From assembly GCA_003250275.1 (NCBI GenBank), contig QKGW01000390.1, positions 1 through 7,738 on the forward strand: DNA of 7,738 nt, in the 5' to 3' direction. This DNA is from Alphaproteobacteria bacterium (GTDB taxonomy: Bacteria; Pseudomonadota; Alphaproteobacteria; Rhodospirillales; Rhodospirillaceae). The notes below the pieces were generated by a model that was not told where the DNA came from, did not search any database, and was given only the letters and a program-made list of their open reading frames with translations. Made by a program: the position numbers and the translations under genes. This document shows, piece by piece, positions 1-7,060 of the stretch; position 1 is the first letter of the stretch, and every line of letters starts with the position of its first letter.

Positions 1-662
1 TTCTTCGCGAGCTTCGCGGCGAACGCGCCGTCGAGATAGCGCATCGCGATGTGGATCGGCTCCTCGCCGGGAACCTGGGGAACGTCGCCGGTCTCCGAGA
101 CGATCGGCTTGAGGCTGACGATCGCGGGGTGCCCGTCGTGGACGATGAAGTCGGACTCGCCGATGCTGCGCACGGTGTCGCCGATACCCTCGGCGTCGCC
201 CGCGCGCAGGCGTGCGCGCAGCCGGTCGAGCAACGGAGCGATCTCGGTGTGGAGTTCGCGGAAGTGCGCTTCGGCCTTCGCCCCTTCGGCGTCGAGCACG
301 TAGACCGGGTGGTTATCGGGCCGAACGACGTAGATGTCGTCGATGCCGAAGTAGGAACTCATCCACGACCCGAGATTGAGGTCGAGCCATTGGCGCGAGG
401 GTTCCTCGGCGGTGGTTTCGATCACCGCCTCGTCCCAAACCGTCGAGCTTTCCTGATCGTGGGCGAGCTGGACGCGGAGGTCGCCGATCAAGCTCGCCAT
501 CAGCGTCTTCTGCCGGGCGATCTCGACCGAATCGGTCGCGTCGGTGGCCCAGCGCACCAGGCCGAAGGTCGCGACGGCAAGCATCACAGCCGCTGCCAGG
601 GAGGGCAGCGCGGTCCGAAAAAGGAACCGTTTTCCAGAGTACTGAACCAGGCCTTCTGCCAT
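1..662 (-). CDS. CHASE4-domain membrane sensor protein, N-terminal part (truncated by window edge)
   Basis: Reading leftward from an ATG at 662 gives 220 codons open to the window edge, so the C-terminus is missing. Residues 11-16 are basic (KRFLFR) and 17-37 form one hydrophobic membrane helix. From about residue 45 a soluble, presumably periplasmic, domain follows. Its features resemble CHASE4 sensor domains: HDQESSTVWDEAV (68-80), WLDLNLGSWMSSYFGIDDIYVV (92-113, with the repeated aromatic and Gly residues) and NHPVYVLD (117-124). CHASE4 usually sits in front of GGDEF/EAL cyclic-di-GMP enzymes or histidine kinases, but no output domain is visible, so the activity is unknown. The start is uncertain: a GTG at 677 has a GGAG 8 nt upstream, and the frame is open to a TTG at 722 directly behind AGGGAGG. 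A TTATAT at 737-732 could be a -10 box, without a clear -35. It lies after the cysK terminator, so it is probably transcribed separately. Confidence 0.75.
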   Translation of the reverse strand, partial: MAEGLVQYSGKRFLFRTALPSLAAAVMLAVATFGLVRWATDATDSVEIARQKTLMASLIGDLRVQLAHDQESSTVWDEAVIETTAEEPSRQWLDLNLGSWMSSYFGIDDIYVVRPDNHPVYVLDAEGAKAEAHFRELHTEIAPLLDRLRARLRAGDAEGIGDTVRSIGESDFIVHDGHPAIVSLKPIVSETGDVPQVPGEEPIHIAMRYLDGAFAAKLAK

Positions 663-786
663 GCTGACTTGAACCACCGTGAACGCTCCGGTTGCGCGAT
701 GCCGTTTCTCGGCGGTCCGCAACCTCCCTGCATATAAGAGTGTGACGGAGCACGATGTGCCCGGCAAGGTTTATCGCCGCGAGACG

Positions 787-816
787 AAAAAGGCCGGACG
801 CGCGCGCCCGGCCTTT
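787..816 (-). terminator. Rho-independent terminator of cysK
   Basis: On the minus strand a perfect 9-bp stem, AAAGGCCGG / CCGGCCTTT (816-808 with 797-789), encloses a GC-alternating loop and runs into five consecutive T residues. It begins 20 bases beyond the cysK stop codon, where a terminator is expected, and separates cysK from the sensor gene to the left. Confidence 0.88.
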
Positions 817-836
817 CCGGCATCGAGGGGGAGGAT

Positions 837-1793
<957 letters not shown>

Positions 1794-1826
1794 CGTCCGC
1801 TCCTTGGGCGTGTGTTCGGTTTCCCC

Positions 1827-1855
1827 AAGATTGGAGCGGTTGCGCGGGATGTCAA
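1827..1855 (-). promoter_or_regulatory. Candidate sigma-70 promoter of cysK
   Basis: On the minus strand a perfect TTGACA (1855-1850) is followed after 17 bases by AATCTT (1832-1827), which matches TATAAT at only three of six positions. Transcription would start near 1820, leaving a leader of about 25 bases that holds the AAGGAG site at 1805-1800. A consensus -35 with a poor -10 suggests modest or regulated strength. The start point is inferred. Confidence 0.5.
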
Positions 1856-1860
1856 TGTGA

Positions 1861-1893
1861 AATTACACAAACAACACTTTAGTGTGTGTAATT
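1861..1893. promoter_or_regulatory. Inverted repeat upstream of cysK, probable operator
   Basis: Perfect 9-base arms AATTACACA (1861-1869) and TGTGTAATT (1885-1893) enclose 15 bases, which contain a second small inverted repeat ACACT-TT-AGTGT (1874-1885). The element is AT-rich in very GC-rich surroundings and ends only five bases upstream of the TTGACA box of cysK, the typical place for a dimeric regulator. Its edge overlaps the TAA stop of the acetyltransferase gene. A transcript hairpin ending that gene is possible, but no T-run follows the stem. Which regulator binds is unknown; sulfur regulators of the Rrf2 (CymR-like) or LysR (CysB-like) families are candidates by role only. Confidence 0.6.
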
Positions 1894-2383
1894 AGCTTCC
1901 GAGAGCGGCGAAGGCGGGCGCGTAGACGAGCGGTGCGGGATCGGCCAATCCCCCGGCGCACAGGGCGCGGGCGAGCATGAAACGGGCGGGGTAGGGGCCG
2001 GGGAAATGCGCCGCCGCCTCGACCGAAAAGCCGTGGCGGGCGTAGAGGCCGGGCGCGCCGAGGACGAACGCGGCGAGCCAGCCCGCCATTTCGGCGCGCG
2101 CCAGCCCGGCGGCGATCAGCGAACCGCCGAAGCCCTTGCCCTGGGCGCGCGGCGCCACCGCGAGCGGCGCCATCGCGAGCGCGCCGCGCGGCGAGATCAT
2201 TTTCGAAAACAGCACCATGCCGGCGATGCCGTCGGCATCCTCGGCGACGAGTTCGAGCGCGACGTCGCCCGCCGCGCGCAGGGCGCGCACCAGCCGCGCC
2301 TCGGCTTCGCCCGCGAAGGCCTCGCGCAGCAATGCGTCCACCCCCGCGTCGTCGATCGGCTCGAACTCGCGGATCGCCGCCAT
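1892..2383 (-). CDS. GNAT-family N-acetyltransferase, YhbS-like
   Basis: The 163-residue product resembles the YhbS/COG3153 branch of GNAT acetyl-CoA-dependent acetyltransferases. The acetyl-CoA pyrophosphate loop is visible as APRAQGKGFGGSLI (77-90), preceded by the strand MAPLAV (71-76). Also present are an N-terminal EAEARLVRALR segment (27-36), VAEDADGIAGMVLFS (46-60), LGAPGLYARHGF (108-119) and a C-terminal VYAPAF (153-158) typical of the branch. The substrate is unknown and cannot be read from the sequence. Its ATG comes one base after the recR stop codon (TGAGATG), so it is probably translated by coupling to recR as the last gene of the dnaX-ybaB-recR transcript. The stop codon runs into the inverted repeat in front of cysK. 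Confidence 0.85.
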   Translation of the reverse strand: MAAIREFEPIDDAGVDALLREAFAGEAEARLVRALRAAGDVALELVAEDADGIAGMVLFSKMISPRGALAMAPLAVAPRAQGKGFGGSLIAAGLARAEMAGWLAAFVLGAPGLYARHGFSVEAAAHFPGPYPARFMLARALCAGGLADPAPLVYAPAFAALGS

Positions 2384-2384
2384 C

Positions 2385-2978
2385 TCAGTCGACCTTGCGG
2401 CGCGCGCGCAACGCGGCGGCGATGGTGCCGTCGTCGAGGAATTCGAGTTCGCCGCCGACCGGCAGCCCGTGCGCCGGTGCGGTCAGGCGCACGCCGGTGC
2501 CTTCCAGGCGTTCGGCGGCGTAATGCGCGGTGGTCTGGCCGTCCACCGTCGCGGGCAGGGCGAGGATCACCTCCTCGACGCGGCCGTCGAGGCGGGCGAT
2601 CAACCCGGAAAAGTTCAGCTCCTCCGGCCCCACGCCGTCGAGCGGAGAGAGCAGGCCGCCGAGCACATGGTAACGCCCGCGGAACGCAGCGGTGCGTTCG
2701 AGCGCCCACACGTCGGCGACGTCCGGCACCAGGCACAGCACCGCGTCGTCGCGGCGCGGGTCGGCGCAGATCGCGCACGGGTCCTCGGTGTCGTAGTTGC
2801 CGCAGATCGAGCACGGCTGCACCCGGCCCAACACCTCGTCGAGGCTGCGCAGCAGCGGCTGGCCGAGGGTCTCGCGCTTCTTCAGCAGGTGCAGAACCGC
2901 GCGGCGCGCCGACCGCGGCCCGAGCCCCGGCAGCTTCGCCAACACCGCTATCAACCGCTCAAGCTCGATGCTGCTCAT
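2385..2978 (-). CDS. recR: Recombination mediator protein RecR
   Basis: This 197-residue protein acts with RecO (and RecF) to load RecA onto SSB-coated single-stranded DNA during gap repair. The N-terminal helix-hairpin-helix shows KLPGLGPRSARR (15-26). A four-cysteine zinc site follows (C56, C59, C68, C71). The Toprim domain runs from about 79 to 172, with LCLVPDVADVWALERT at 81-96, and the C-terminal GLPVGGELEFLDDGTIAAAL (171-190) is a RecR hallmark. Length is close to the usual 198-201 residues. The ATG start has no clear Shine-Dalgarno, but the N-terminus aligns with the family and 60 bases separate it from ybaB. It is the third gene of the dnaX-ybaB-recR operon and is directly followed by the acetyltransferase. 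Confidence 0.97.
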   Translation of the reverse strand: MSSIELERLIAVLAKLPGLGPRSARRAVLHLLKKRETLGQPLLRSLDEVLGRVQPCSICGNYDTEDPCAICADPRRDDAVLCLVPDVADVWALERTAAFRGRYHVLGGLLSPLDGVGPEELNFSGLIARLDGRVEEVILALPATVDGQTTAHYAAERLEGTGVRLTAPAHGLPVGGELEFLDDGTIAAALRARRKVD

Positions 2979-3006
2979 GGGTCACGAAGGATTGTGGAAA
3001 GAGACG

Positions 3007-3023
3007 GCGGGGCCGGGCCCCGC
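3007..3023. other. GC-rich hairpin between ybaB and recR
   Basis: A 17-base odd palindrome, GCGGGGCC-G-GGCCCCGC, lies in the 60-base gap between the ybaB stop and the recR start. In the direction of transcription it is followed by CGTCTCTTTCC, pyrimidine-rich but not a real T-run. It could weaken read-through into recR or protect the upstream mRNA end. In such GC-rich DNA it may also be chance. Confidence 0.3.
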
Positions 3024-3038
3024 GCCCCTGCGACGGTC

Positions 3039-3362
3039 TTAGAACGGCAGGCTCATGCCCGGGGGGAGCTTGAGGCCGCCGGTGAGCGCCTTCATTTCCT
3101 CGGCGGCGGCGGCTTCCGACTTCGTCTTGGCGTCGTTGTGCGCGGCGAGGAGCAGGTCTTCGAGGATTTCCGCCTCGTCGGGGTTGATCAGCGAGGGGTC
3201 GATCTTGACGCCCTTGAGCTCGCCCTTGCCGCTCAGGGTGACGACGACCATGCCGCCGGCGGCGGAGCCCTGGTATTCGCTGGCCGCGAGCTTTTCCTGC
3301 AGTTCGGCCATGCGGGTCTGCATCTGCTGCGCCTGTTTCATCAGGCTTCCGAGATTCTTCAT
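3039..3362 (-). CDS. ybaB: YbaB/EbfC family nucleoid-associated DNA-binding protein
   Basis: This 107-residue protein belongs to the YbaB/EbfC family, small dimeric DNA-binding proteins associated with the nucleoid. Recognisable features are the N-terminal MKNLGSLMKQAQQMQTRM helix (1-18), LQEKLAASEYQGSAAGG (21-37), the strand VVVTLSGKGELKGVKIDPSL (39-58), and LEDLLLAAHNDAKTKSE (67-83) with a short C-terminal tail ending LPPGMSLPF. Length is typical. Its ATG overlaps the dnaX stop in an ATGA junction (four shared bases), and GGAGAAACGGAAGA at the end of dnaX supplies a possible ribosome site, so translation is probably coupled. Position between dnaX and recR is the classic one for this family, which supports the call independently. 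Confidence 0.96.
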   Translation of the reverse strand: MKNLGSLMKQAQQMQTRMAELQEKLAASEYQGSAAGGMVVVTLSGKGELKGVKIDPSLINPDEAEILEDLLLAAHNDAKTKSEAAAAEEMKALTGGLKLPPGMSLPF

Positions 3363-5113
3363 TCTTCCGTTTCTCCGGTGTCGGCGTCGGTCGGTGCGGC
3401 GGCGTCGGCGAGCGGCGCGCCGGTCAGACGGACGCGGGTGATTGCGGCGTCGGGGAACGCGGCGATGACGGCCTGCACCACGGGGTTCTGGGCGGCCTCC
3501 GCCTCGCGGCGGCGCTCGGCCTCGTCGGCCTGCTCCTGCAGCGTCGGCTGGCCGTCCTCGTCGGCGTTCGGGCGGATGTCCCACTGGCGGCCGGTGAGCG
3601 CGGTGAGGCGCTGGTTGAGGCGGAGCGCGAAGTCGCGGTCCATCCCCGGCTTCGGGCGGAAGACGAGGCGGCCGGGCTCGTAGGCGATCAGCCGCACGTC
3701 CTGGTGCAGCGTCGCGGCGAGCAGGGCCTCGCGCTGTTCGGCGAGGAAGCCGACGAGCGCCTCGAAGCTCGCGGGCAGGATCACCGCGCTCGCGGTCGGC
3801 GCGCCCTGCGGCTGCGCCGGGGCGGCGACGAACTGCGGTTGCGGCGCTTCTCCGCCGCCGCCCATCGCCATGCGCGCGCCGCCGCCGCCACCGCCGCCGC
3901 CCGGACCCTGCGGCGGGCGTGGGCCCGGCGGGTTGGCGGCGAGCGCCTTCAAGGCGTCGGCGGGGGTGGGCAGGTCGGCGGCGAAGATCAGGCGGATCAG
4001 CACCATCTCGGCGGCGGCGAGCGGGTTCGGCGCGAGCCGCACCTCGTCGAGGCCTTTCAAGAGGATCTGCCAGGCGCGGGTGAGCACCGCCATCGGCAGG
4101 GTCTCGGCCATCGCTTTGCCGCGCACCCGCTCGGCCTCGGGCAGGGTCGGGTCGTCGGCGGAGGCGGGCACCACGCGCACACGGGTGAGCCAGTGGCTGA
4201 GTTCGAGCAGGTCGGCGACGATCGTCGAGGGGTCGGCGCCCATGGTGTATTGGCGCGAGAGGATGTCGAGCGCCTGCGCCGCCTCGCCCTTCATCGCCGC
4301 CTCGAAGAGATCGAAGGTGAGGCTGCGGTCGGCGAGGCCGAGCATGTCGCGCACCTGCTCGCCGGTGACCTCGCCGTGGCCGTGGGCGATCGCCTGGTCG
4401 AGCAGCGACATGCCGTCGCGCACCGAGCCGTCGGCGGCGCGCGCAATCAGGCGCAGCGCCTCGTCGGACACCTGGGCGTGTTCCTCGGCCGCGATGCGCG
4501 CGAAGTGGGGGACGAGCACGTCGACGTCCACCCGGCGCAAATCGAAGCGCTGGCAGCGCGACAGCACCGTGACCGGCACCTTGCGGATTTCGGTGGTGGC
4601 GAAAATGAACTTCACGTGCTCCGGCGGCTCTTCGAGCGTCTTCAGCAGCGCGTTGAACGCCGCGTTCGAGAGCATGTGCACTTCGTCGATGATGTAGATC
4701 TTCGCGCGCGCCGAGGTCGGGCGGTAGCGCACGCCGTCGAGGATTTCGCGGATGTCGTTGACGCCGGTGCGCGACGCCGCGTCCATTTCGAGCACGTCGA
4801 CGTGGCGGTCCTCGGCGATCGCGCGGCAGTTCGGGCAGACGCCGCAGGGCTCGGCGGTCGGCTCGGTGAGGGTGCCGTCGGCGCCGGTGCAGGTGAACGC
4901 GCGGGCGATGATGCGGGCGGTGGTGGTCTTGCCGATGCCGCGCACGCCGGTGAGGATGTAGGCGGAGGCGAGCCGCTTGGCGGCGATCGCGTTCCTGAGG
5001 GTGCGGACCAGGGCTTCCTGGCCGATCAGGTCCTCGAACCGGGTCGGGCGATACTTGCGCGCGAGAACGCGGTAGGCCTTGTCCTCGGTGGTTTCCGGAT
5101 TGTCGGCGGTCAC
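3359..5113 (-). CDS. dnaX: DNA polymerase III subunit gamma/tau (clamp loader ATPase)
   Basis: DnaX is the motor subunit of the clamp loader that places the beta clamp at primer ends and links the polymerase cores to the helicase. With the GTG start at 5113 it has 584 residues. The AAA+ module shows Walker A GVRGIGKT (56-63), a zinc site C75/C90/C93/C96, Walker B IYIIDEVH (139-146), sensor 1 FATTE (171-175), the SRC arginine finger (185-187) and GSVRDGMSLLDQA (229-241). A Pro/Gly-rich linker at about 394-412, including eight glycines in a row, leads to a C-terminal tau-type domain at about 445-520. A TTG at 5125 extends the frame by four codons, but the GTG is preceded by GGGG seven bases upstream whereas TTG has no ribosome site. 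There is no A-rich slippery site like that of E. coli, so a separate gamma form is not evident. It overlaps ybaB by four bases and follows the SRP RNA. Confidence 0.96.
   Translation of the reverse strand: MTADNPETTEDKAYRVLARKYRPTRFEDLIGQEALVRTLRNAIAAKRLASAYILTGVRGIGKTTTARIIARAFTCTGADGTLTEPTAEPCGVCPNCRAIAEDRHVDVLEMDAASRTGVNDIREILDGVRYRPTSARAKIYIIDEVHMLSNAAFNALLKTLEEPPEHVKFIFATTEIRKVPVTVLSRCQRFDLRRVDVDVLVPHFARIAAEEHAQVSDEALRLIARAADGSVRDGMSLLDQAIAHGHGEVTGEQVRDMLGLADRSLTFDLFEAAMKGEAAQALDILSRQYTMGADPSTIVADLLELSHWLTRVRVVPASADDPTLPEAERVRGKAMAETLPMAVLTRAWQILLKGLDEVRLAPNPLAAAEMVLIRLIFAADLPTPADALKALAANPPGPRPPQGPGGGGGGGGARMAMGGGGEAPQPQFVAAPAQPQGAPTASAVILPASFEALVGFLAEQREALLAATLHQDVRLIAYEPGRLVFRPKPGMDRDFALRLNQRLTALTGRQWDIRPNADEDGQPTLQEQADEAERRREAEAAQNPVVQAVIAAFPDAAITRVRLTGAPLADAAAPTDADTGETEE
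3878..3901 (-). repeat. GGC trinucleotide repeat coding for eight glycines in dnaX
   Basis: On the minus strand four GGC-type glycine codons and three more flank a single GGT, an imperfect 24-base trinucleotide run. It codes for the glycine stretch at residues 405-412 of DnaX, in the flexible linker between the AAA+ module and the C-terminal domain. Length changes in units of three would keep the frame. Confidence 0.75.
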
Positions 5114-5137
5114 TGTGCGCCCCAATGGTGAAACAGT

Positions 5138-5165
5138 GCGGGCGGCCCGCGCGCCCGAGGCGGGC
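5138..5165 (-). other. Overlapping GC-rich hairpins between SRP RNA and dnaX
   Basis: In the 57 bases between the SRP RNA and dnaX, two short inverted repeats lie side by side: GCCCG-CCT-CGGGC (5165-5153 on the minus strand) and GCGGGC-C-GCCCGC (5150-5138). The second is followed by ACTGTTTC, a weak T-tract, so it may end or trim the SRP transcript, or partly attenuate entry into dnaX. The arms could also pair with each other. This is inference from sequence alone. Confidence 0.35.
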
Positions 5166-5170
5166 GGAAA

Positions 5171-5271
5171 GGGGTGAGACTGGCGACGACCCAGACCGGA
5201 AATCGTTACGGCTGCTTCCTTCCGGACCTGACCGGGTTGGCGACGGGCCTGCCCGCCACCAGCCTCGCCCC
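5171..5271 (-). ncRNA. ffs: Signal recognition particle RNA (small bacterial type, 4.5S)
   Basis: The RNA component of the signal recognition particle binds the Ffh protein and targets nascent membrane proteins to FtsY and the translocon. The hallmark domain IV sequence GTCCGGAAGGAAGCAGCC is present (within 5233-5210), preceded by GGTCA, including the GGAA tetraloop and the asymmetric loop bound by Ffh. The two ends pair: GGGGCGAGGCTGG (5271-5259) with CCAGTCTCACCCC (5183-5171), with one mismatch and one G-U pair, closing a rod of about 100 bases without an Alu domain, as in alphaproteobacteria. The exact ends are uncertain by about five bases; a start near 5266 would fit the candidate promoter better. 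It lies directly upstream of dnaX, as in Bacillus subtilis (scr-dnaX-yaaK-recR). Confidence 0.95.
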
Positions 5272-5272
5272 A

Positions 5273-5301
5273 TATATCGGCGGATTCCGCCAGCGACGCA
5301 A
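5273..5301 (-). promoter_or_regulatory. Candidate promoter of the SRP RNA and possibly the dnaX operon
   Basis: On the minus strand TTGCGT (5301-5296) is followed after 17 bases by GATATA (5278-5273); TATATG two bases on is an alternative -10. Transcription would start near 5266, close to the base of the SRP RNA stem. The spacer holds a 13-base palindrome, GGCGGA-A-TCCGCC (5291-5279), which could be an operator or a hairpin at the 3' end of the pheA message. The box matches are moderate. Confidence 0.45.
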
Positions 5302-5334
5302 GACCGAATTGCCGCGCCGCTCAGAAGCTTGAAA

Positions 5335-6228
5335 TCAGGCGGTTTTCGTCTGCGCGCGACGGTTGGCGAAGCGGAACGGCGGCGCCTGGTAGGTGCCGAG
5401 AACGCGCACTTCCTCGGTGAAGAAGCGGAGTTCCTCGAGCGCGAGCTGCACCGGGCGCGAGTCCGGATGGCCCTCGATCTCGGCGAAGAACTGGGTCGCG
5501 ACGAACGCCCCGCCGATCTGGTAGCTCTCGAGCTTGGTCATGTTCACGCCGTTGGTGGCGAAGCCGCCCATCGCCTTGTAGAGCGCGGCGGGAACGTTGC
5601 GGACGCGGAAGATGAAGCTCGTCACCACGCTGCCGTCGTCGGGCGGGGTCTCGTCGAGCGGTTCCTTCGCCATGATCAGGAAGCGGGTGGTGTTGTAGGC
5701 GGCGTCCTCGACGTTGGTCATCAGCGAGACGAGGCCGTGGATCTCCGCCGCGAGCGACGAGGCGATCGCGGCTTCCGCCGGGTCGTTGAGCTTGGCGATT
5801 TCCTGCGCCGCGCCCGAGGTGTCGGCGGTGACCAGCGGGGTGAGCTTCATCGCGCGGATCAGCTTGCGGCATTGCGAGATCGCGTGCACGTGGCTGCGCA
5901 CCCGCCGGATGGTGTCGAGCGTCGCGCCCGGCACCGCGAGCAGGTGGTGGTGCACCTCCTCGTAATGCTCGCCGACGATGTGCAGGCCGGAGTTCGGCAG
6001 CAGGTGGTGGACGTCGGCGACGCGGCCCGCCACCGAGTTGTCGACCGGGATCATCGCGAGCTGGGCGTCGCCCTCGGTGACCGCGCCGAACGCGTCCTCG
6101 AAGGCGGTGCAGGGCAGCGCCTGCATCTCGGGAAACACGTGCGCGCAGGCGATTTGCGAGTAGGCGCCGGGGTGGCCCTGGAAGGCGATCTTGCCGCCCT
6201 CGTATTTCTTCGCGATCTGCTCGTACAT
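5335..6228 (-). CDS. pheA: Prephenate dehydratase (monofunctional, with ACT domain)
   Basis: This enzyme converts prephenate to phenylpyruvate, the committed step to phenylalanine, in the cytoplasm. With the ATG at 6228 it has 297 residues. The dehydratase domain fills about 12-190, with KIAFQGHPGAYSQIA (13-27), IPVDNSVAGRV (60-70) and the catalytic Thr-Arg-Phe at 181-183 in NTTRFLIM. A C-terminal ACT domain from about 203 to 280 senses phenylalanine in the family. It has no chorismate mutase domain, unlike E. coli PheA. The ACT motifs GAL and ESRP of the E. coli enzyme appear here as AAL (214-216) and ESYQ (234-237). A TTG three codons upstream has worse spacing to a ribosome site than the ATG, which has GGGA nearby. 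It follows kdsB after 15 bases and shares its transcript. No clear intrinsic terminator follows. Confidence 0.95.
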   Translation of the reverse strand: MYEQIAKKYEGGKIAFQGHPGAYSQIACAHVFPEMQALPCTAFEDAFGAVTEGDAQLAMIPVDNSVAGRVADVHHLLPNSGLHIVGEHYEEVHHHLLAVPGATLDTIRRVRSHVHAISQCRKLIRAMKLTPLVTADTSGAAQEIAKLNDPAEAAIASSLAAEIHGLVSLMTNVEDAAYNTTRFLIMAKEPLDETPPDDGSVVTSFIFRVRNVPAALYKAMGGFATNGVNMTKLESYQIGGAFVATQFFAEIEGHPDSRPVQLALEELRFFTEEVRVLGTYQAPPFRFANRRAQTKTA

Positions 6229-6243
6229 GATTCCCAAATCCGT

Positions 6244-7029
6244 TCAGTGGCGTTCGGCGGCGAGAATTTCGCGCGCTCGTTCAAGGTCGTCGAGAGTATC
6301 GACACCGAGCGGCACGGTGTCAACGCGGACCGCCCAGAGCGACAGCCCGTGTTCGAGGGCGCGGAGCTGTTCGAGCTTCTCGCGCGCCTCGAGAATTCCG
6401 GGCGGCCAGGCGACGAACTTTTCGAGCGCGTCGCGGGTGTAGGCGTAGAGCCCGATGTGGTGGTAGAGCGGCCCGGCGTTGGCGGGCACGGTGGCGCGGC
6501 TGAAATAGAGCGCGCGCGCCGCGGGCCAGGGATCGGCGTCGGCGGGGTCGAAGGCGGTGACCGCCTTGACCACGTTGGGGTTGGTCCGCTCCTCCTCGCG
6601 CGCGATCTCGGCGACCAGGGTGCCGATGTCGGCGTCGGCGTCGATCAGCGGCTTGAGCGCGGCGCGGATCAGCGCCGGGTCGATCGTCGGCAGGTCGCCC
6701 TGGACGTTGATCACCGCGCGGTGGCGGCCTTCGGGGTCGACCGTGTTGAGCGCCTCGAAAATGCGGTCGGAGCCCGAGGGGTGGTTGGGGTCGGTGAGCA
6801 CCGCGGTGCCGCCCGCCGCCTCGACCGCCGCCTTGATCTCGGCCTCGGCGCAGGCGACCACCACCGGGCCGACGCCCGCCGCCATCGCGCGTTCCCACAC
6901 CCGCACGATCATCGGCTTGCCGAGAATGTCGGCGAGCGGCTTGTCGGGCAGGCGGGTGGAAGCCATCCGCGCCGGGATCATCACGATCGGCGCGAGGTCG
7001 GCGAGGGCTTGGGCGGAAAGCTGGGTCAT
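6244..7029 (-). CDS. kdsB: 3-deoxy-manno-octulosonate cytidylyltransferase (CMP-Kdo synthetase)
   Basis: KdsB activates Kdo with CTP to CMP-Kdo, the donor for the inner core of lipopolysaccharide, so the organism is Gram-negative with Kdo-containing LPS. With the ATG at 7029 it has 261 residues, near the usual 245-255. The nucleotide-binding IPARMASTRLPDKPL is at 18-32, SGSDRIFEAL at 85-94, the metal-binding NVQGD in NVQGDLPTIDP at 108-118, YFSRATVP at 175-182, HHIGLYAYTRDAL at 191-202 and LEQLRALE at 219-226. The frame is open 36 codons further upstream, but that extension lacks family similarity, while the chosen ATG has GAGGA about seven bases upstream. It is the first gene of a kdsB-pheA operon and is divergent from the cytochrome gene. 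Confidence 0.96.
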   Translation of the reverse strand: MTQLSAQALADLAPIVMIPARMASTRLPDKPLADILGKPMIVRVWERAMAAGVGPVVVACAEAEIKAAVEAAGGTAVLTDPNHPSGSDRIFEALNTVDPEGRHRAVINVQGDLPTIDPALIRAALKPLIDADADIGTLVAEIAREEERTNPNVVKAVTAFDPADADPWPAARALYFSRATVPANAGPLYHHIGLYAYTRDALEKFVAWPPGILEAREKLEQLRALEHGLSLWAVRVDTVPLGVDTLDDLERAREILAAERH

Positions 7030-7060
7030 CTGGCGATCCTCAGGGACACGGGATTGCCGC

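Noticed and set aside
750..760. Small inverted repeat GCAC-GAT-GTGC upstream of the sensor gene.
   Set aside because: Four-base arms are too short to be meaningful on their own.
3920..3926. A formal -1 slippery heptamer G GGC CCA in dnaX, in the correct frame, at the AAA+/linker boundary; the -1 frame is open through to the end of ybaB.
   Set aside because: GGG/CCC pairs slip poorly, the -1 frame gives an arginine-rich tail with no nearby stop to make a gamma-like protein, and open shadow frames are routine at this GC content. The DnaX-YbaB fusion it would create is not expected.
3039..5273. A 744-codon minus-strand frame covering dnaX and ybaB.
   Set aside because: Only its last 107 codons (ybaB) look like protein; the rest is arginine-rich shadow of dnaX and crosses the SRP RNA.
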